A stretch of 64,000 bases of DNA from Callaeas wilsoni (Eukaryota; Chordata; Aves; Passeriformes; Callaeidae): assembly GCA_013398955.1 (NCBI GenBank), contig VWPU01011708.1:124001-188000 (forward strand), given 5' to 3'. Each line of letters begins with the position of its first letter. Position 1 is the stretch's first letter. The notes below the pieces were generated by a model. That model was not told the DNA's origin. It saw only the letters and a list, made by a program, of their open reading frames with translations, and did not search any database. Made by a program: the position numbers and the translations under genes. Shown here in pieces: positions 12,101 to 25,989 of this stretch.

Positions 12101-14700
12101 TGGTTCACCTAACCCATCTGCAGCCCTGGGAAAGAACCCCATTGCCAAAAATGGCTGAAACCTTATCCTCACAGCCTACGGGGGTTCAGATAATTATATC
12201 TGACATGAAAACTTGTAGCACATACAGAAAACTGGAGGGGGAAGAAAAGGTCAACTGTATAAAGATGCAATCACTGTGGAAGAGGCCAAGTTACAGCATG
12301 GTGAGCTGTTTAAACAGCCAAGATAAATAAGATACAATTAGGGTTACATTGGCTCACCCTTTTGAGATCCCATATGTGGGTGTATGAACCTTGGAAAAAA
12401 AGGGCCAAGTTATCAGGACTCGCTGTTTATTTAACTTGGCCCATTTCAAGGCTCAGCCTGTTCTAACTTCATCCCATTTTTTGCAGCAAACATCCCATTT
12501 CCAGTATTTTTGTACTTGTCAAGTGCTTTCTGATCACATCTCTCTTCTTTTTATTGTTTTCTTTAAAAAGAGAAAAGTGCTGAGAAAGGGATGTGAATCT
12601 GAACTCAGGGCCTCCTACACCAAAGTCAGCAAACCTTATCCCTTTGTGCCAGCCAGCCTAGGGTCTTTGGTCAAAAATGAAAGTACAAGAATTTCCAGCA
12701 TGTTTAATTACCAACCACAGGGAGCCTGGTACAGTCTCACAAACGGAATAACATATTGAAACTAGCAAAGAAAAGTCAACTGAAAATATTTTGTAGAAGG
12801 GCCACAGAGTTGAAGCCCACTTCTGGAAGGATGTAGAATTTCATGGGAACATGATGTTGGCAATCAAAGACTGACTCCTGCAGAGTTCCTCAGACTCAAG
12901 CCCTGGGATCAGCATTCCCCAGCCTCTGCAGAGGTTCAGAGACTAATCTAGTGTTTTACATAGCTATCACACTGAAAGGGGCTTGTGGGCAGCAGTAGGG
13001 TTAATTCAGAACACTTGTTACAGGTCTGCCCTCCTCAACACACATTAGAAACTGTTAGAAACTCTGGTTATAAATTTATGTAGTTGTTATTAATCCGTGT
13101 ATCTAAGATGTTTCCTGCTATCATAGTGTTACCAATACCACCTCTGAAACAGACAGGAGGCTGACCCATCCCCTGCTTTAGCCCCTACATGCCATTCCTC
13201 TGATGCATTTCTGCAGATATGCAAACTGTTTTCATACCCATGTGGAAGAGTACCTGGTTACACGATGGTGGGAGGACCAGCAGGGTTCATTAATTTATAC
13301 AGATAGCTGTGTTTCATGGCAGAGCAGGTCTGCCTCCTTCTCCAGCATTCACTGTCACCTGTTCCACTCCATGGAAACTTGCTCCTTTATCAGGTTTGTG
13401 TCTCTGCACCTGATTTTAAGATGCTGCCTGGTGATTGAGCGCTTTGCCATGCCTATAAAAATGTGTTGGTTTAACACAGTGGTGTCTTCTGGGTGAAGGG
13501 CAAAATTCTCATTGCTTGTGCACCAATGCAATCCCGTGGCAGTCTGTGCTCAGTAAAGGACAGATAGTAAAGACAGGCAAATTGGGAAGGGCTCCTGGAG
13601 TTCTTCAAAGGTCAGTGGCTGTCATACTCTCTGTGCCAAGCTCTGAGAGGCCTCAGCCTGGGACTACAGCTAGATACACACACCCATGAGCCTCCTCTGT
13701 ACACGGCACATCTGGGCTCACCCAGTTCATCCCACAGACCAGCAAGACAAAAGTATCCATGAGTTTTTAATGGCAGTTCCAGGTTCAAGTGGTCCTTAGT
13801 AAACCAGATATTGCCCATTTGCTGGGAGGAGAAAAGCAGAGATAAAGGAGCTGAAAAGGTCTGAGGCAGAGGGTAGTGTAGATTGAGCCCTTCAGGGCCA
13901 TCTGGCCCTAACAGCAGCACCAATCTCCCCCCACACACTCCCCTCCTCCTTCTCTGGCAAAAAGGCCTGCTCCTTCCAGTTGTGGGGAGGGGGAAATGCC
14001 ATATGGGCTTGTAGCCAGGAGACTGGAGGGGCATCCAATACAGCAGAGATGAAGGTGGAGATAAAGCCAAGTATGCTGGGGAAAATTTATATATCCTCCC
14101 CACCTCCTTACCTCCTCTGCCAGGTATTTAGGAACCAATATCTCTACTCCGTTTTATTGAACAGAAAAGACCTACCCTATTGCCAGCTGGCCCTGCCCTA
14201 TGCCAGACAGGCATTTTTCTTCTGTTATGCTCCCCTCTTCTGCTCAGTGCTCCCCAGAGCCACCGGCACAGGGATGCAGCTCAGACCAACCAGAACAGAA
14301 GTACCCAGAGGATGAACCAGCCATGCAGCCCCTCTTCCCCTCTCCATTTATCACTGTCAAGCTCCAATAATTGAACATTTGCATCCCCAATTTCACACAG
14401 CCATCTCTCCATGTCCCTGCAAATTAGCAGTCCACCTATATTTACAGACACACGTGTCTGCTGGATATCTGCTTGTGCTGAGGGCTGCAGAGATGGGGGA
14501 GCAGAAGAATGAGAGGTTTCTATCCTGCTGGTGCATGACAAAAAGCTCTGGCTCTGAGGCTGGCCACCAATACTGTGCTTTATTCCTTATGTTCTTCCAT
14601 CCCATCTCACAGTATAACACATCCACATGGTGCTACTGCTGTTGTTTGGAGTTTCTTCTGTTTGTTTGCATCATTTACACTTTTATCTCTTTCCCCTGTG
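9131..14700. other. Intergenic, no gene recognised
   Basis: No exon with family resemblance. The segment 9400-9720 is AT-rich with homeodomain- and POU-like cores (CTTTGCATATTAG, TAATTAG near 9688-9706). The minus frame at 13612-14103 (163 codons) has no known domain. A direct repeat of TTAGAAACT lies near 13046-13065. Confidence 0.45.
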
Positions 14701-14747
14701 AGCCCTCATGGAGGTGTCTTCATTTAGTATGCAGGCCTGGTTGGCCA

Positions 14748-14761
14748 GTTGCCATAGCAAT
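14748..14761 (+). promoter_or_regulatory. Candidate RFX X-box
   Basis: GTTGCCATAGCAAT matches the RFX palindrome GTNRCC-N(0-3)-RGYAAC at all but the last base. It lies about 60 bases before an A/GA-rich tract. No nearby exon is known, so if functional it would be a distal element. Confidence 0.4.
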
Positions 14762-14820
14762 CCATTGCAGTCTTCATAATATTGCAGGAAGCAAGATCAA
14801 AAAGGCAGGATTGTAATAAA

Positions 14821-14857
14821 GAAAAAAAAAAAAAAGAGAGAGGGGAAGAAGAAGAAG
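14821..14857 (+). repeat. Poly-A / GA purine tract
   Basis: A run of 14 A, then GAGAGAG, then GAA repeats. It is simple low-complexity DNA. Confidence 0.85.
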
Positions 14858-14861
14858 GTAT

Positions 14862-17800
14862 CTTTCCCACTCTTCTTCTGCCCTACCGCACACAGAGGCA
14901 CTTTGCAAGAGCCCATCATTTTAGGACTGGAGTGAAAGGAGTGAAAGATGAATACAATTTCAACAGCCACACTGCCAAAAAGCCAGATACCGACAGGGAA
15001 GAAGCTGTTTAGAAGGGTGGCAGCATGCTCAGCATGCACACAACTTCCATTCCCTACAACACTTTATATACCACTTTTTCTCTCTGCTAAATTCTGTACT
15101 ATTTGCCTAGTGACACAACTCCTTGCTCTAATGACAGCTAATGCCTGAGAGTTTGCAAAGGCTGACTCTGGCCCTCAGCGGCTGGAGGCCAAGCTAAGCA
15201 ACAGTTTCCCTTTATTTGACTACAGCAACCTCATTTGCTGTTTTCCCTGGATGTGTTTGAGATGCCCACTTGAATCCAGTCTATTCTCTTGTACAAGTAA
15301 CTACTAATCCAGACCTTTACAGAGTGGACTCCAAAGTGGTCCAGAGATACAGCAGCCAAATCACTGCCATGAACAGCTGAGTCCCAGACAAACTAGCCTG
15401 TGCTATGAAGGAGTTCAGCACAGGAGTGCAACACAAAGACACCAAAACATCTGATTTGACAACAGTCCCAAAACAAAGATTAGTGTGCCTGGCCTTGGGG
15501 ATGCTGCAGCTGATGCTTATGTCAGCACAAAAGCTGTATCAGTGCTGTTTGGTGTCTGTTCCAACATTTGCTCCTAACCACAGGTGTGCCATGGATTTGT
15601 GAGGTTATAGGTACCTAGATGAGAGGAGAATACAGCCAGTGCTACCTGAAAAACAGTGCTGGACTCATCACCAAGACCAGGCTCTCAGCCCTGCCTCCCC
15701 TGAGCCCAAAGCTGCCACCCATGTCTTCCCTCACATTTCTGCTCCATTTTGAACATTTTGATTTACCTACAAAACTATTGAAAGGAGATTGTTGTGTTTT
15801 TTTAATTTCACATTTTACGAGCAGCTTTAGGAAGCAAGGAGATGAAGAATCCATCCCCAGTGGAAAACACGTGGCTAACGGGTAGATTTAATTTATATGA
15901 AGCACACTGCTCTCTCATAAGCTCTGCTTGGCATATTAAACTGGTGTCTTACATCTCCTTCCTGTGCCAGAAATATTCATTTCCCACATCATAAAGACCC
16001 ATCCATGAATAATAATATTAATAATTAAGCACCTGACTCTAGGGCTATACTTTGAGCATCATAACACTCTAATCATTTGCTTATCCCATGATAATTACAC
16101 TCCTCCATCCTATTTCTGTGTTCTGCCTTATTGGTTAACCATTTATTTGCTAGGGTGTTTCTTGAGACTCCACCCAAATTTTCAGAGCCCAAGCCTCCCC
16201 TTCCTAGCAAAGTGATGAGGTATGTGCTCAGCATTAGCAGCAGTATTCCCAAAGACATGCTGCAGTCCCAAGGCTCTGCTGAGACCGTCACTGTCACCAG
16301 GCTCACAAAGAGGGGTGCCTCAGCACTGCAGGGCAGTATGGGTGTCCCAGCAACCTGTGCTGGCACAAAGCCACACTCATTTCATCTCTTCCTGAAAGGA
16401 GAAGTAACCAAAGCAGTGGGAAGTGAGGAGGATGAATCTCTGCCACATAGAGCCAGGCAGATAATTCCAGCTAAGCTTGCTCAGCACTAGTGAGGAACTA
16501 GAAGCAATACAGCTGTGTTAGGATGGCATTCTGCCTGGGCCAATTAGGTTTTCTGAGAAGCATGGTCTGTCCTGCGCAGGCTCACCTGAAGCAGCCATTG
16601 GGGTTGTTTGGCTCAGTGCTGTTTTTTTCAAGCCCATTACTGTCAAAATTATGGTCCCAGTTCTGCCATCTTTCCCATGCCATGTATAAATTCACTTGCT
16701 ACTGCACTGATTTCAACTAAAAATACTGTTACATGCAACTCAAGGCAAGAAAAGGCTTACTGCCTGCTTTCACACACACACTCCTTTGCCATGGTACTCA
16801 CCTTTCATGTTTTCCCCACCAAAGCCTGCAACTGCAGCACAAACATCCAAGATTCTTGACCATCTCCTTATCCATAACATTCCTGCAAACTCCAGCCACA
16901 AATGTGTCCCGTGGAGGTAGAAACCTCTGGACAGGCAAAGATTCCTCATTACATGCAATCTCACAACATATAATGCATCCTTTCTGAAGGAGCTTCAGAA
17001 GGAGAGAAGGTTCATAAAAAGCCAGTGGATAGAAGTCTGCAAGATCATCAATAAGAAAACAACAGCATAGAAGCCAAAACAAAATGGGAAATAATAACTA
17101 GTACTTCAAGAGCTGAATATATCAAAAAGTTTAGGGTCAGCAAAGAGGGCTTATGAAAATAACATGAAAGCAGCAAGACCACAAAAAAAAGTCTGTTAAG
17201 ACAAAAAGGCTGGTGTGTCAGGAAAGATCTCTAATGTTGGAAAAAACTACTTTTGTGATTGTTTCCAACTCCACACAACAAACACAAAACCCACAAACAC
17301 TGACTTTATGGCTAAGTTAAATCAGAGATTGGTGCTATGGCTTGTTTCCTTTGTCTGTTAAATAAAGTACCAAAAAACCCCTATTTCTTGCTGATATCTC
17401 AAAACCAGGGAGCAGGAACACATACTCCAAACACGATGAGCTTCTACATGCTTACTTGTGTAGAACTTTATTTATCAAAAGAGTTACTAGTTACATATGG
17501 ATGAAGACAAGTCAGATCCTGAAAACTTCAGCAATATAAAGAATGTCTTTTGCAAAGTCTGTTGAAATCAAGAACAGCCAAAAACACTGGCTGCCAGTGT
17601 AGGATGATGCATTTGAAGAGACCATGCTTTCATCAGCAATGAAACAAAGCAAGCAAGGGAAGAAAAACTGATTTTTCAAGAAGCCATGAAAATAAGAGAG
17701 GCCAGTTTATAAAGCCATGACATGTCAGACTCCAGCACTGGTACTAACACAAGTATCAGAGCAACTTCTCATCAGATTTTAGTGCCTTGAGGTACTGACG

Positions 17801-20800
17801 CACACAGAAATGATTAACCCTCTCCACTGGTGTCACGCAAAGCACAGCAGGTATCATGAAGGAAGCAAGTGCCCGTACAGCTTGTGGTTCCCCACATCTC
17901 TAAAAGCAAGTCACACAATGTCAAACAGGAACACGGCAGCTCCTGTCTGGAGCTTTGCCTGGGGCTCAGTCTGCGCTGGAAAGCTGCACTGTCTTTGTTA
18001 TACCAAGATACCTACAAACCTCCCCAGCCAAGCAGACCTTGTCTTAAAGGCATTCTATGCAGATTTCCCTATTCCTTTAGGGAAAATGGGACAGTCACCT
18101 CTTGCAGCACTGCCTAAAGCACAGTGATACGAAGAGGCATGTTGCCCTTCTTTTTTCCCCTCTTTGCAACAATGCTATGCCATCCCTCCTCTCTTTTTAG
18201 TTAGACAGCTGCACGCGAAATGCCTGGAAGGACCTCACAGGGGGCTGCAGTTTCACACAAGCAAAGCACCACCCATCAGCTGCAGGAAGTCAGAGCCCAG
18301 AGGCAGGAGCTGAGCAGCTGCTCATTGGAAGCAGCTGATGGCAGAATCTTGCCTCCCTGCAGGGCAATCCTTCCTGACTCTTCTGGAGCTCAGGCAGGAT
18401 CCTCACCTCCTCCTGCCTGGCTTGGAATACATCCTACTAATAACCAATATCACTATACCTGCCTTTGTGCTATGACTTACCACTGCAACCGTACCAACTA
18501 AAAATCATATTGCCTAACCACAATTAGTTAAATAATTAAAATTTCAAGCCCTTCAAGTCAAAACCATTAAAAAAACCCCTGACAAATAACCAGAAACAGA
18601 TACTTCCAGTCATCGTTTTAACAGTGTAACATAGTCTTATCTGATGGTTTATGCAAACACAATACACACCAGAGTACCTGCAATACTTCCTGGAATACCT
18701 TACTTATCTGGAATATTTGCCAACAACTTGCCACAACTATTGACTTTGAGTGGTTTTTGTTGAGTTTATTATTTGCCCAGTGGAACTAATTTGTACTCCA
18801 TGTTCCTGGAGTTGCTGCTTAACTAGACACCTCCCACAACCAAAATCAGTCTTCACAGTATCTGTTGACCAGTTCAATGTGAATACTTCCGTATGTCCAT
18901 AACTCATGGAAGCATCTACAAGAGTCTCCTTTTCCCAGCATCTCTACGAACTAAACTATGTTGGTCAGGGTAACCAGGGGAAGCCAGCAGAGGAAGCCAG
19001 AGATATCATGGGGATGATATTATGATAATTCATACTAGATTATGTAACTGGGTCAGGGCAATGAAAACCATCAACTATCCATCAGTGGCTTTTGTCAGCA
19101 GCCGTTCAAGTTCTATCTGGCACAGGGCAGTGCCCCACCAGCTGTCTTGGGCTTTCTTGTCTGATTCAACCTCTGCACTAAAACTATGTTTTACATCGTT
19201 TAAACACAAAACAACATATATACACTTGTATAAATGATACACAATCAGCTCTGCCCCACTGCATCCTGGAGAAGGCAACCCTGAACATAATCACAAGACT
19301 GGCACCTGAGAACTATAAGGACCTGAGGCTAAAACCCAACTGTTGCTTTATACTTTTAATTGTCCCGCAATATTCATTCATTGCAACAGTCTGCTGTCTC
19401 ATGTACGCAAGATTGCAAGAGCTCCAGGGCAGAGGCCATCATCAGTTTTCCTATGTCTATACAGTGCCCACAACAACAACACAGTAGCAATTGGAAATCT
19501 AATAAATTATAGTAACAATGACAGAGCTGAGCAGCAGTGATTCTGGCTGTGTCAAAGCTGCATAAATCCATTTAACACTCACACAGATATTCTAACCTCC
19601 CATGCCTATTACAGAGCCTAGCTCTTGAGAGTAGAAAATTGGGAGAGAAAGTAATGCACTGAAGGTTAGCAGTCCTAGTACACAGCTGCTAGTCAGGCTA
19701 ATACAATGGGGGCAGTCAAGGAAGCAAACGAATCTGCTTCAAAATCCCTACTCTGAATGCTGGAGGTTACACTCCTGTAGCCTACACAGTGTAGAATTGA
19801 GTATGGGAAAGATGAATGGGATTTTCTTTTCATGAATGGAGGAACTGGTAACAGAAAGTCCTCAGACCAGCAAGCTAAGTCAGCCTTGGTACCTTCATCA
19901 CTGCCATTGCACAACAGCTTTCCTCTCTGTGATGTTAAAGCCTTAACGCTTCCTTGGGAGGCTCCTTCTATTCAGTTAAAATCCATAGCATAGGGCTCCA
20001 CATGGCTGTCTTCCAGAACCAGAGTGTAAACACAATTAGTTTTCAGACCAAAAGTCAGTGAGGCAAACTCAGCCACATGGTCATCTCTGACTGGTGCTTC
20101 AACTCCATTAATAAAAGATCCTTCAGTCTAAGGTACCTCAAGACTGTGACCCCATCACTCTCAGTGGGAGTCAGGCCAGAGAGGAGGGACCCTATAATCT
20201 ACCTGCTGATAACTTTTAAGCAGAGCACAGCCCAGATTCATAGATAACACAGAGATGAGAAGAGAAAGTAAAAACTTTTGTTGCTTCTTTTAGCTAGTAT
20301 TGTCAATAAAAGTGGTAATACGCTGTCTGTTATGCCAGAAATTCTATGAACATTTATGTCTGCTTTTTAAACAACAACTGCTCTGAAGTGATCGTACTCT
20401 CAGTTAATGACAGGCACAACAGGTGGGTGGAACAGAAGGAGACAAGCAATGAATAAAATAAGAACATTTTGCATTCTAAGCAGTTACCACGTTTCTCTAC
20501 ATCGTGTGAGTTAAGGCACCCTTTCTGCAGCGCTCCTCTGTGGGACCTGTTCATCATTTGTATGATAACACCTGCAGCCACGTTAGAGAACTGCTTGCTG
20601 CAATGTTTGGCACTGCAAGAGATACAGACTCAGCCCAGACAGGACATGGTGTTTTAAACAAACCAGATAGGGCATCAAACACTGATCCCATTTGCACCTG
20701 ACTCCAAAGATTAAAGCCCTACCTACCCCATTAGATGTCATGCTATGCTGTTACAGTCTTTGGCTCTGAAATCTTAAAATTTCACCAGACAGGTAGGGAA

Positions 20801-22400
20801 CAAGGCATACAGTTGAGTTAAGGCAATGGAACAGATGAAATGTGTCTGGGAAAGAGCTTGAGCCTCTTGTGTTCTAGCTCAGGGTTTTGCCAAGACACCA
20901 CACAAGGGTAAGATCATGCTGTGCTGGCCTGCACTGTTTTCTCCAACCAGTCCAGCCTGTGTTTTGGCATTGAGTGCCTCTAGCAAATGGAAAAGGAGGC
21001 AAGTCCTCTCCTGTATGAAGCATCAGGGAACATTAAGTATCAATTATCAGGTTTGTGACTATTGTTTTGATAGTTGGTCACCTATGGGAGGACCAAGTTC
21101 CCAGGAAGAATCAGCAGCTTATACAATCCTGAAATTCGAAGACCAAAAGATCACAAGGCTCAAAGAAAGACCCTCCCCTGAAGGGGTCAGATACAGGGCC
21201 CAGTAGCCATCCAATTAAATTCTGGCACATTCATTATTTATGGAATCATTAGTAAGTCAGTGGCTGTTGGCCACCCTGGCCTACCACAGTGCAAACAGCC
21301 CCAAAGCAGGATGCAGACAGAGGCACAAAACCCATGTGCAGAAGTGCTTCTGGGTGGGTGACAAGACCCTGGACACAGGTTTAGCAGGGCCTTTTCTTGT
21401 TCCTCTGTGAGCCTCAGCCTCCCACAGAGCCAACCACACTGCCAGTGGGTGCCAAGAGAGGCACTTGTTCCTGGCTCCTTCCACTCAAGGGGGCAAAGCA
21501 ATTAGCAGAACTGTGGGACAACAGGGCAAAGTTGCTTCCCCTTGCAAGGATAAATCTGTCTGTTCCACACCCCTACCATGAGCCTGCCTGCAACATTTGC
21601 TATGCAAGAGAACGGCAAGGTCAGGTGGAAGGTGTGAGAAGAAAATTGCCATTCCTTCTTGAATGAACAAGCATTAAAATCCTGCAGCCATCCAGGGTGG
21701 CTGCAGGTGAAGCTGGCTTACCCCTGCCACTCAGAGCTGCTTTAGCAGCTGCGAATTTAACAAGAGTAGTATTAAAATAACCTCACTTATTTATAAAAGC
21801 AGGCAGGCTGAGTGACATTTCTATTACAGAGCACACACCACCGGGAGATTCCCTGACGCTGCAGCAAACCAATGTAATCTGCATTACGATGCACTATTCT
21901 CTCTGCAGCACACACAAGCCAGCTGTGCTCTCCCGGTATAACAGCAGCTCTGATTCTCCTCCCCCTAGAGCTGGGGGAAGATTTGTTATAGGCTTTGGTA
22001 GTAGTAAGATCAAGTACTAAATCCATGAGTAACCACTAATGTTACTTGCATTCGCTATAGCCTATTCATCTTGTATAATCAGTGTTATATATCTTATGCA
22101 TCATTCTGTCTCTGCAATCCTGCAGCATGCTCACAGCTCAGTCAGAAATGGGAGCATTCTTTTTCAGTTGTTGGATAAAACTGCATTACAACATCATTTC
22201 CACTTTACACCGTGTGGCTGAGATGTTCAGACACTTAAACATGGGATAACTAAAGTGAATGAAAGGCTCACCTTAGTAATTTGGACTCCTTCAAAAATCT
22301 TAGCAATGTATTGGAATCTCTTTTCTAGATTCCTGTCCTGCCCACTACAAAGACTGCTGCTGTAAAGTATCGTGTGTATTAACAAACATAACAAAACAAC
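14862..22400. other. Intergenic, no gene recognised
   Basis: Unique-looking sequence without supported exons or RNA genes. AT-rich blocks near 15885-16035 and 18500-18600 could be conserved non-coding DNA, but this cannot be judged without alignment. It includes the GC hairpin at 21681-21707. Confidence 0.45.
21681..21707. repeat. 10-bp perfect hairpin with 7-base loop
   Basis: CCTGCAGCCA and its exact complement TGGCTGCAGG are separated by 7 bases. The arms do not extend. It is probably incidental or part of an old repeat. Confidence 0.6.
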
Positions 22401-22411
22401 GAGGTCAGATG

Positions 22412-22515
22412 CCCTTAATTACACCAGTTTAAATCCAGAGTTACTTTGATAAAATCAATTGGATTATTGATGTTTACAATGGTATACTGGGGAGCAGAAT
22501 TTGACCCTTAATCTC
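22412..22515 (+). mobile_element. Ancient sauropsid interspersed repeat remnant (family uncertain)
   Basis: ACACCAGTTTAAATCCAGAG, later GTTTACAATGG and GGAGCAGAATTTGACCC, follow the order of a frequent palindromic repeat I recall from reptile and bird genomes. The copy is strongly diverged. I cannot name the family with certainty. Confidence 0.45.
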
Positions 22516-22784
22516 TCTCACATGGGTTGCTGCCCTGCAGCAAACTGCAGGTCCAAGTAATCTGTTCAGATGCCATCAATGTAATCTGTAGCAACTGCTC
22601 TGCATCTAGCAAATTAGTATAATGATCTAACACTGAGCAGTAACAACAATTAATGCTTACAGCCAAGGCATGCACTGTCCTCTATAGCAATATAAGATGC
22701 ACAGAACCTCTGCAGTATATTGCACAAACCAGCTGTACACATCAACAGAAGCATCAAAAGCAAGATCCTGTCCCTGCAACACCA

Positions 22785-22835
22785 CCGGCCTTATTCTGCC
22801 TCTCAGCACTCACTGGGCCTGATTCTGCCTGTCTC
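22785..22835 (+). repeat. Duplicated GGCCTxATTCTGCC motif, likely old repeat remnant
   Basis: GGCCTTATTCTGCCTCTCA and GGGCCTGATTCTGCCTGTC occur about 28 bases apart. They resemble the end of the same ancient repeat type seen 300 bases earlier. Confidence 0.4.
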
Positions 22836-22839
22836 ATCT

Positions 22840-25800
22840 AAGGTATGGGCATGATGATATGCTCACTTCTCTCTGGTTGGACAGCCAGGGTTGTCCTGGA
22901 ACATACTGTTACCCACGGCTGCAGAATCATGCACACAAATGGAAATTGTAAAATGCATTCATCTATTTTTTGTGCCCCTTTCTAGTAATGTCACTTACCA
23001 AACTTTCTGAAGTGTTCCTTGAATGTACATAGGCTTCATCTGTACCAAAACTTCTTTTTCACAATGACTATAGATTTTGAAACATAACACTTTCTTAACT
23101 TTTTCTAAAAAACAAATTATCAAAAATTCCAGTCTTTTCATTGTGACTCGAGAGAGAAAAAATTGTAAATCAAAGCCATAAAGAAAAAAATACATTCTAA
23201 TAAAGACACTAAGCTCTACTCTAGGTGCCTATGGCTTCTGATTGTGCCCATACCAGTACAAAGATGGCAGCAGCACGCATTCAATCAGAACATACTTTAA
23301 AGCTATTCTGTGCCACAGTAAAAAGGAATACATGGTGTAAATCATAATCCCAAAGACTGACGCTAAAATTGCCTCAGATGTCTCACAACTGGATATAGCT
23401 TAGCTTTTACATATTAATTTGGCTAAAAAAGCCCTGCTTTGCTGGTATTCAAACTGCAGGCAAGATGCAGGGGGATGACTTTTATGCAGGTAGGTGGGCT
23501 CCTTTTTCATCCTGGACCTCTGCTGAGTTAAAGGTTTATAAGCCACAGCAAGCTTGCCACTATCACTATTCAAAATTGATGCCATCTTAAAATAGCACAA
23601 AGGCAGATCTCAAAGAAAATAGCACTGTTTCCTTTCCTACAGCCAGCTGTGTATATGCCCTTCTCATGTTACACAGACGGGCCGAACAACACTCACAGCC
23701 TTGTCATTTACCTACAGATACAAATGCTCTAACTAAATGCTGTTACTACCTGGCTGCAGTGCCTCCATTTAACGGTTGCCTCTTCAGCCCTTACTCATCA
23801 TAAATTACTTCCTAAATGAGAATATGTTCATTTAGCTTGTATGCAAGAGGCTTGTGCTTTGAAAGAAATCCTTCTCTACGAGATTTAGGTACTGGGAAAG
23901 GCTGCTCTGGGTCAGTGCAGATCTGTTTCACTAACTATTGGAGAAGAAAAGCTTCCAGATGCTCAAGTATGTATCACAAATCACAAAAAATTAACATCAA
24001 GATTCAAACAAGTTCAGAAAAATAATTTCCCCTTCTAGCACGCTCAGCTCTCCTTCCCATTCCAAATCCAAGTCGGAGTGCCAGGTGGGAGGGCCACAGA
24101 CAATGCAGCACAGCTCCACCCGCACGAACAGCGGTGCCTTTGCCACGCTTCCAAACGACTGAAATTCTGTTCAGCGGCTCAGAATTTCATTCACTCTGGC
24201 ATTTCAGTGCTTCATAAACGGGATTTTTTTTTTTTTTGCTCGTTTTCCTTTTTGTTAAACAATCCCTTACAAAGATGTAGACGTGTGGAGCTTCGCAGTG
24301 GGCAAATTATAGACCAGTCTGTTCAGAGGGAAAGCTCCTTCCTAGAAGGCACAAGTCAGAGGTTTATGCCTTGACATACAAGGTCCTTGTAGCTTTATCA
24401 TTCTATTTCACTTCATCCTTTTTTATCCGGCTGTTGATGTTCTCAGCATTTAAAGACAATGAGCAGGTGTCAAGAACATTAATGCTGCTTCAACATTCAA
24501 TCGATTTCCACAGGGAATTTGATGCCCACCTTATTTTTTCTGCCTTTGAAAATTCTCCTCTTTACTTCTTTGGATCCTGCTAAACTCCTTGCCAAGTGCT
24601 ACATTTTGTCAAGATGTTCTGCAGCATGTGGCTCTAGAACATTTCCTTTACCTGTTTTAAAAATGTTACCTATCGAAGACAACATTTATAATCCACTATC
24701 TCCTTCCTCTTCTACTGTAAAATGCAGAGAGGGGAGTTCCTTCCCATCATCATACTAGTCCTCATTTCACATGCTTCTGGATTTTTTTTTAATTCTCTGG
24801 AACTGAAATAATTCTCCATTATTGCCTCCCTCTCCAACTTAAATAATCTTTTTCTGCGTAAGCTGCCTCATGTTTCTAAGAATAATCAATTCTCCCTGAA
24901 CACTTTTTATTTTTATAATGCTTTTTTGAACACAGAATGCCTGAGGACAGACCCAGAACCCCATGTGAAGGCTGAAGAGGAAATGTCCAGATCTTAACCA
25001 GGAGCAGCTCCAGCTGCTGAGACTGCTGACAGTCTAAATCAACAGCTATCAACCTTTTCCAGGTTGCAGATGCAAAAAATTTTCCATTGGCTGTCCAAGG
25101 CTTTTTATAGCAAATAGCACACTGTCAACAGGCTCACTTTCCTTTTGGTGCTTTCGGAAGAACCTCTGGGAGCCTCCAGACCGCAGATTATAAATCATTA
25201 AATCAACTGTCTTAAAAAGAGGTGCAAATTTCTCATTCAGCTCAACAAGGTGTTAACAGTACAGTGCAGCAACAGCAACGCAGGTGTCAGCACTCCCAAG
25301 CAGCCTGACAGAAAGATGACCAACAGAGACATTAGATAATTTTGCCATCACCATACAAAGATTTGGAGAACACAGCTGGTATCAACATCTGTATTTTTCA
25401 GCCCAACCTCTGACACTGATGTCCTAATTCAAAGCAAGAAGTTTAGTGAAATTCTGTTTCTCTTCCTATGCCCCTGATTAGCATTAATATATGTAAATTT
25501 TTATGCAAATACATGACATTTAAAGGTAAAAACTCTGCTCTATATAATAATTACATACACTTTTAAAAAAGGTTTTTAAAGACCTATAATTATGAGATAA
25601 AAGAGAGCATATAACTATTATACTTAAACGTCCTACATAAGTTAAAATGGGTATTGTAGCTAAGATAAGAAAAGATTTATCTTCTGAAGTTCTGATTCAG
25701 CAAGACACTTAAGCATGCAAGTCATTTTAAACATATAAATAAAACTGAGAAATACTAATTCCTTTTCAAAGAAAATTTTGGGGAAGTTTTTAATTTCCAT

Positions 25801-25920
25801 TAAAAAACTTTATCTCACTAATGATAAATCAGATGTTTAAACAAAGCATTTTCAAAACGACAAAATTTCTTTCCCTTCCAAATTTTTTTTTTCATTTTTG
25901 CCTTCAAAAGGGAAGAGACA
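22840..25920. other. Intergenic, no gene recognised
   Basis: Contains a T14 run at 24224-24237 and a very AT-rich block at 25480-25860. That block has a POU octamer ATGCAAAT (25503-25510) and facing GATA cores (AGATAAG...TTATCTT near 25663-25685). No coding exon is supported. Confidence 0.45.
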
Positions 25921-25989
25921 GATCAGAAAGTTTCGGCGAATAAAAATACAGCACAAAATTCTATTTGTTCCATTTTTCCCTTGCAAGCT

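Noticed and set aside
13612..14103. 163-codon minus-strand open frame as a possible gene
   Set aside because: No domain, composition typical of non-coding sequence, overlapping frames on both strands and no splice partner.
22460..22490. Forkhead plus SOX composite site as a stand-alone enhancer
   Set aside because: The bases are explained by the alignment to an old interspersed repeat, so I list it only as possible exaptation.
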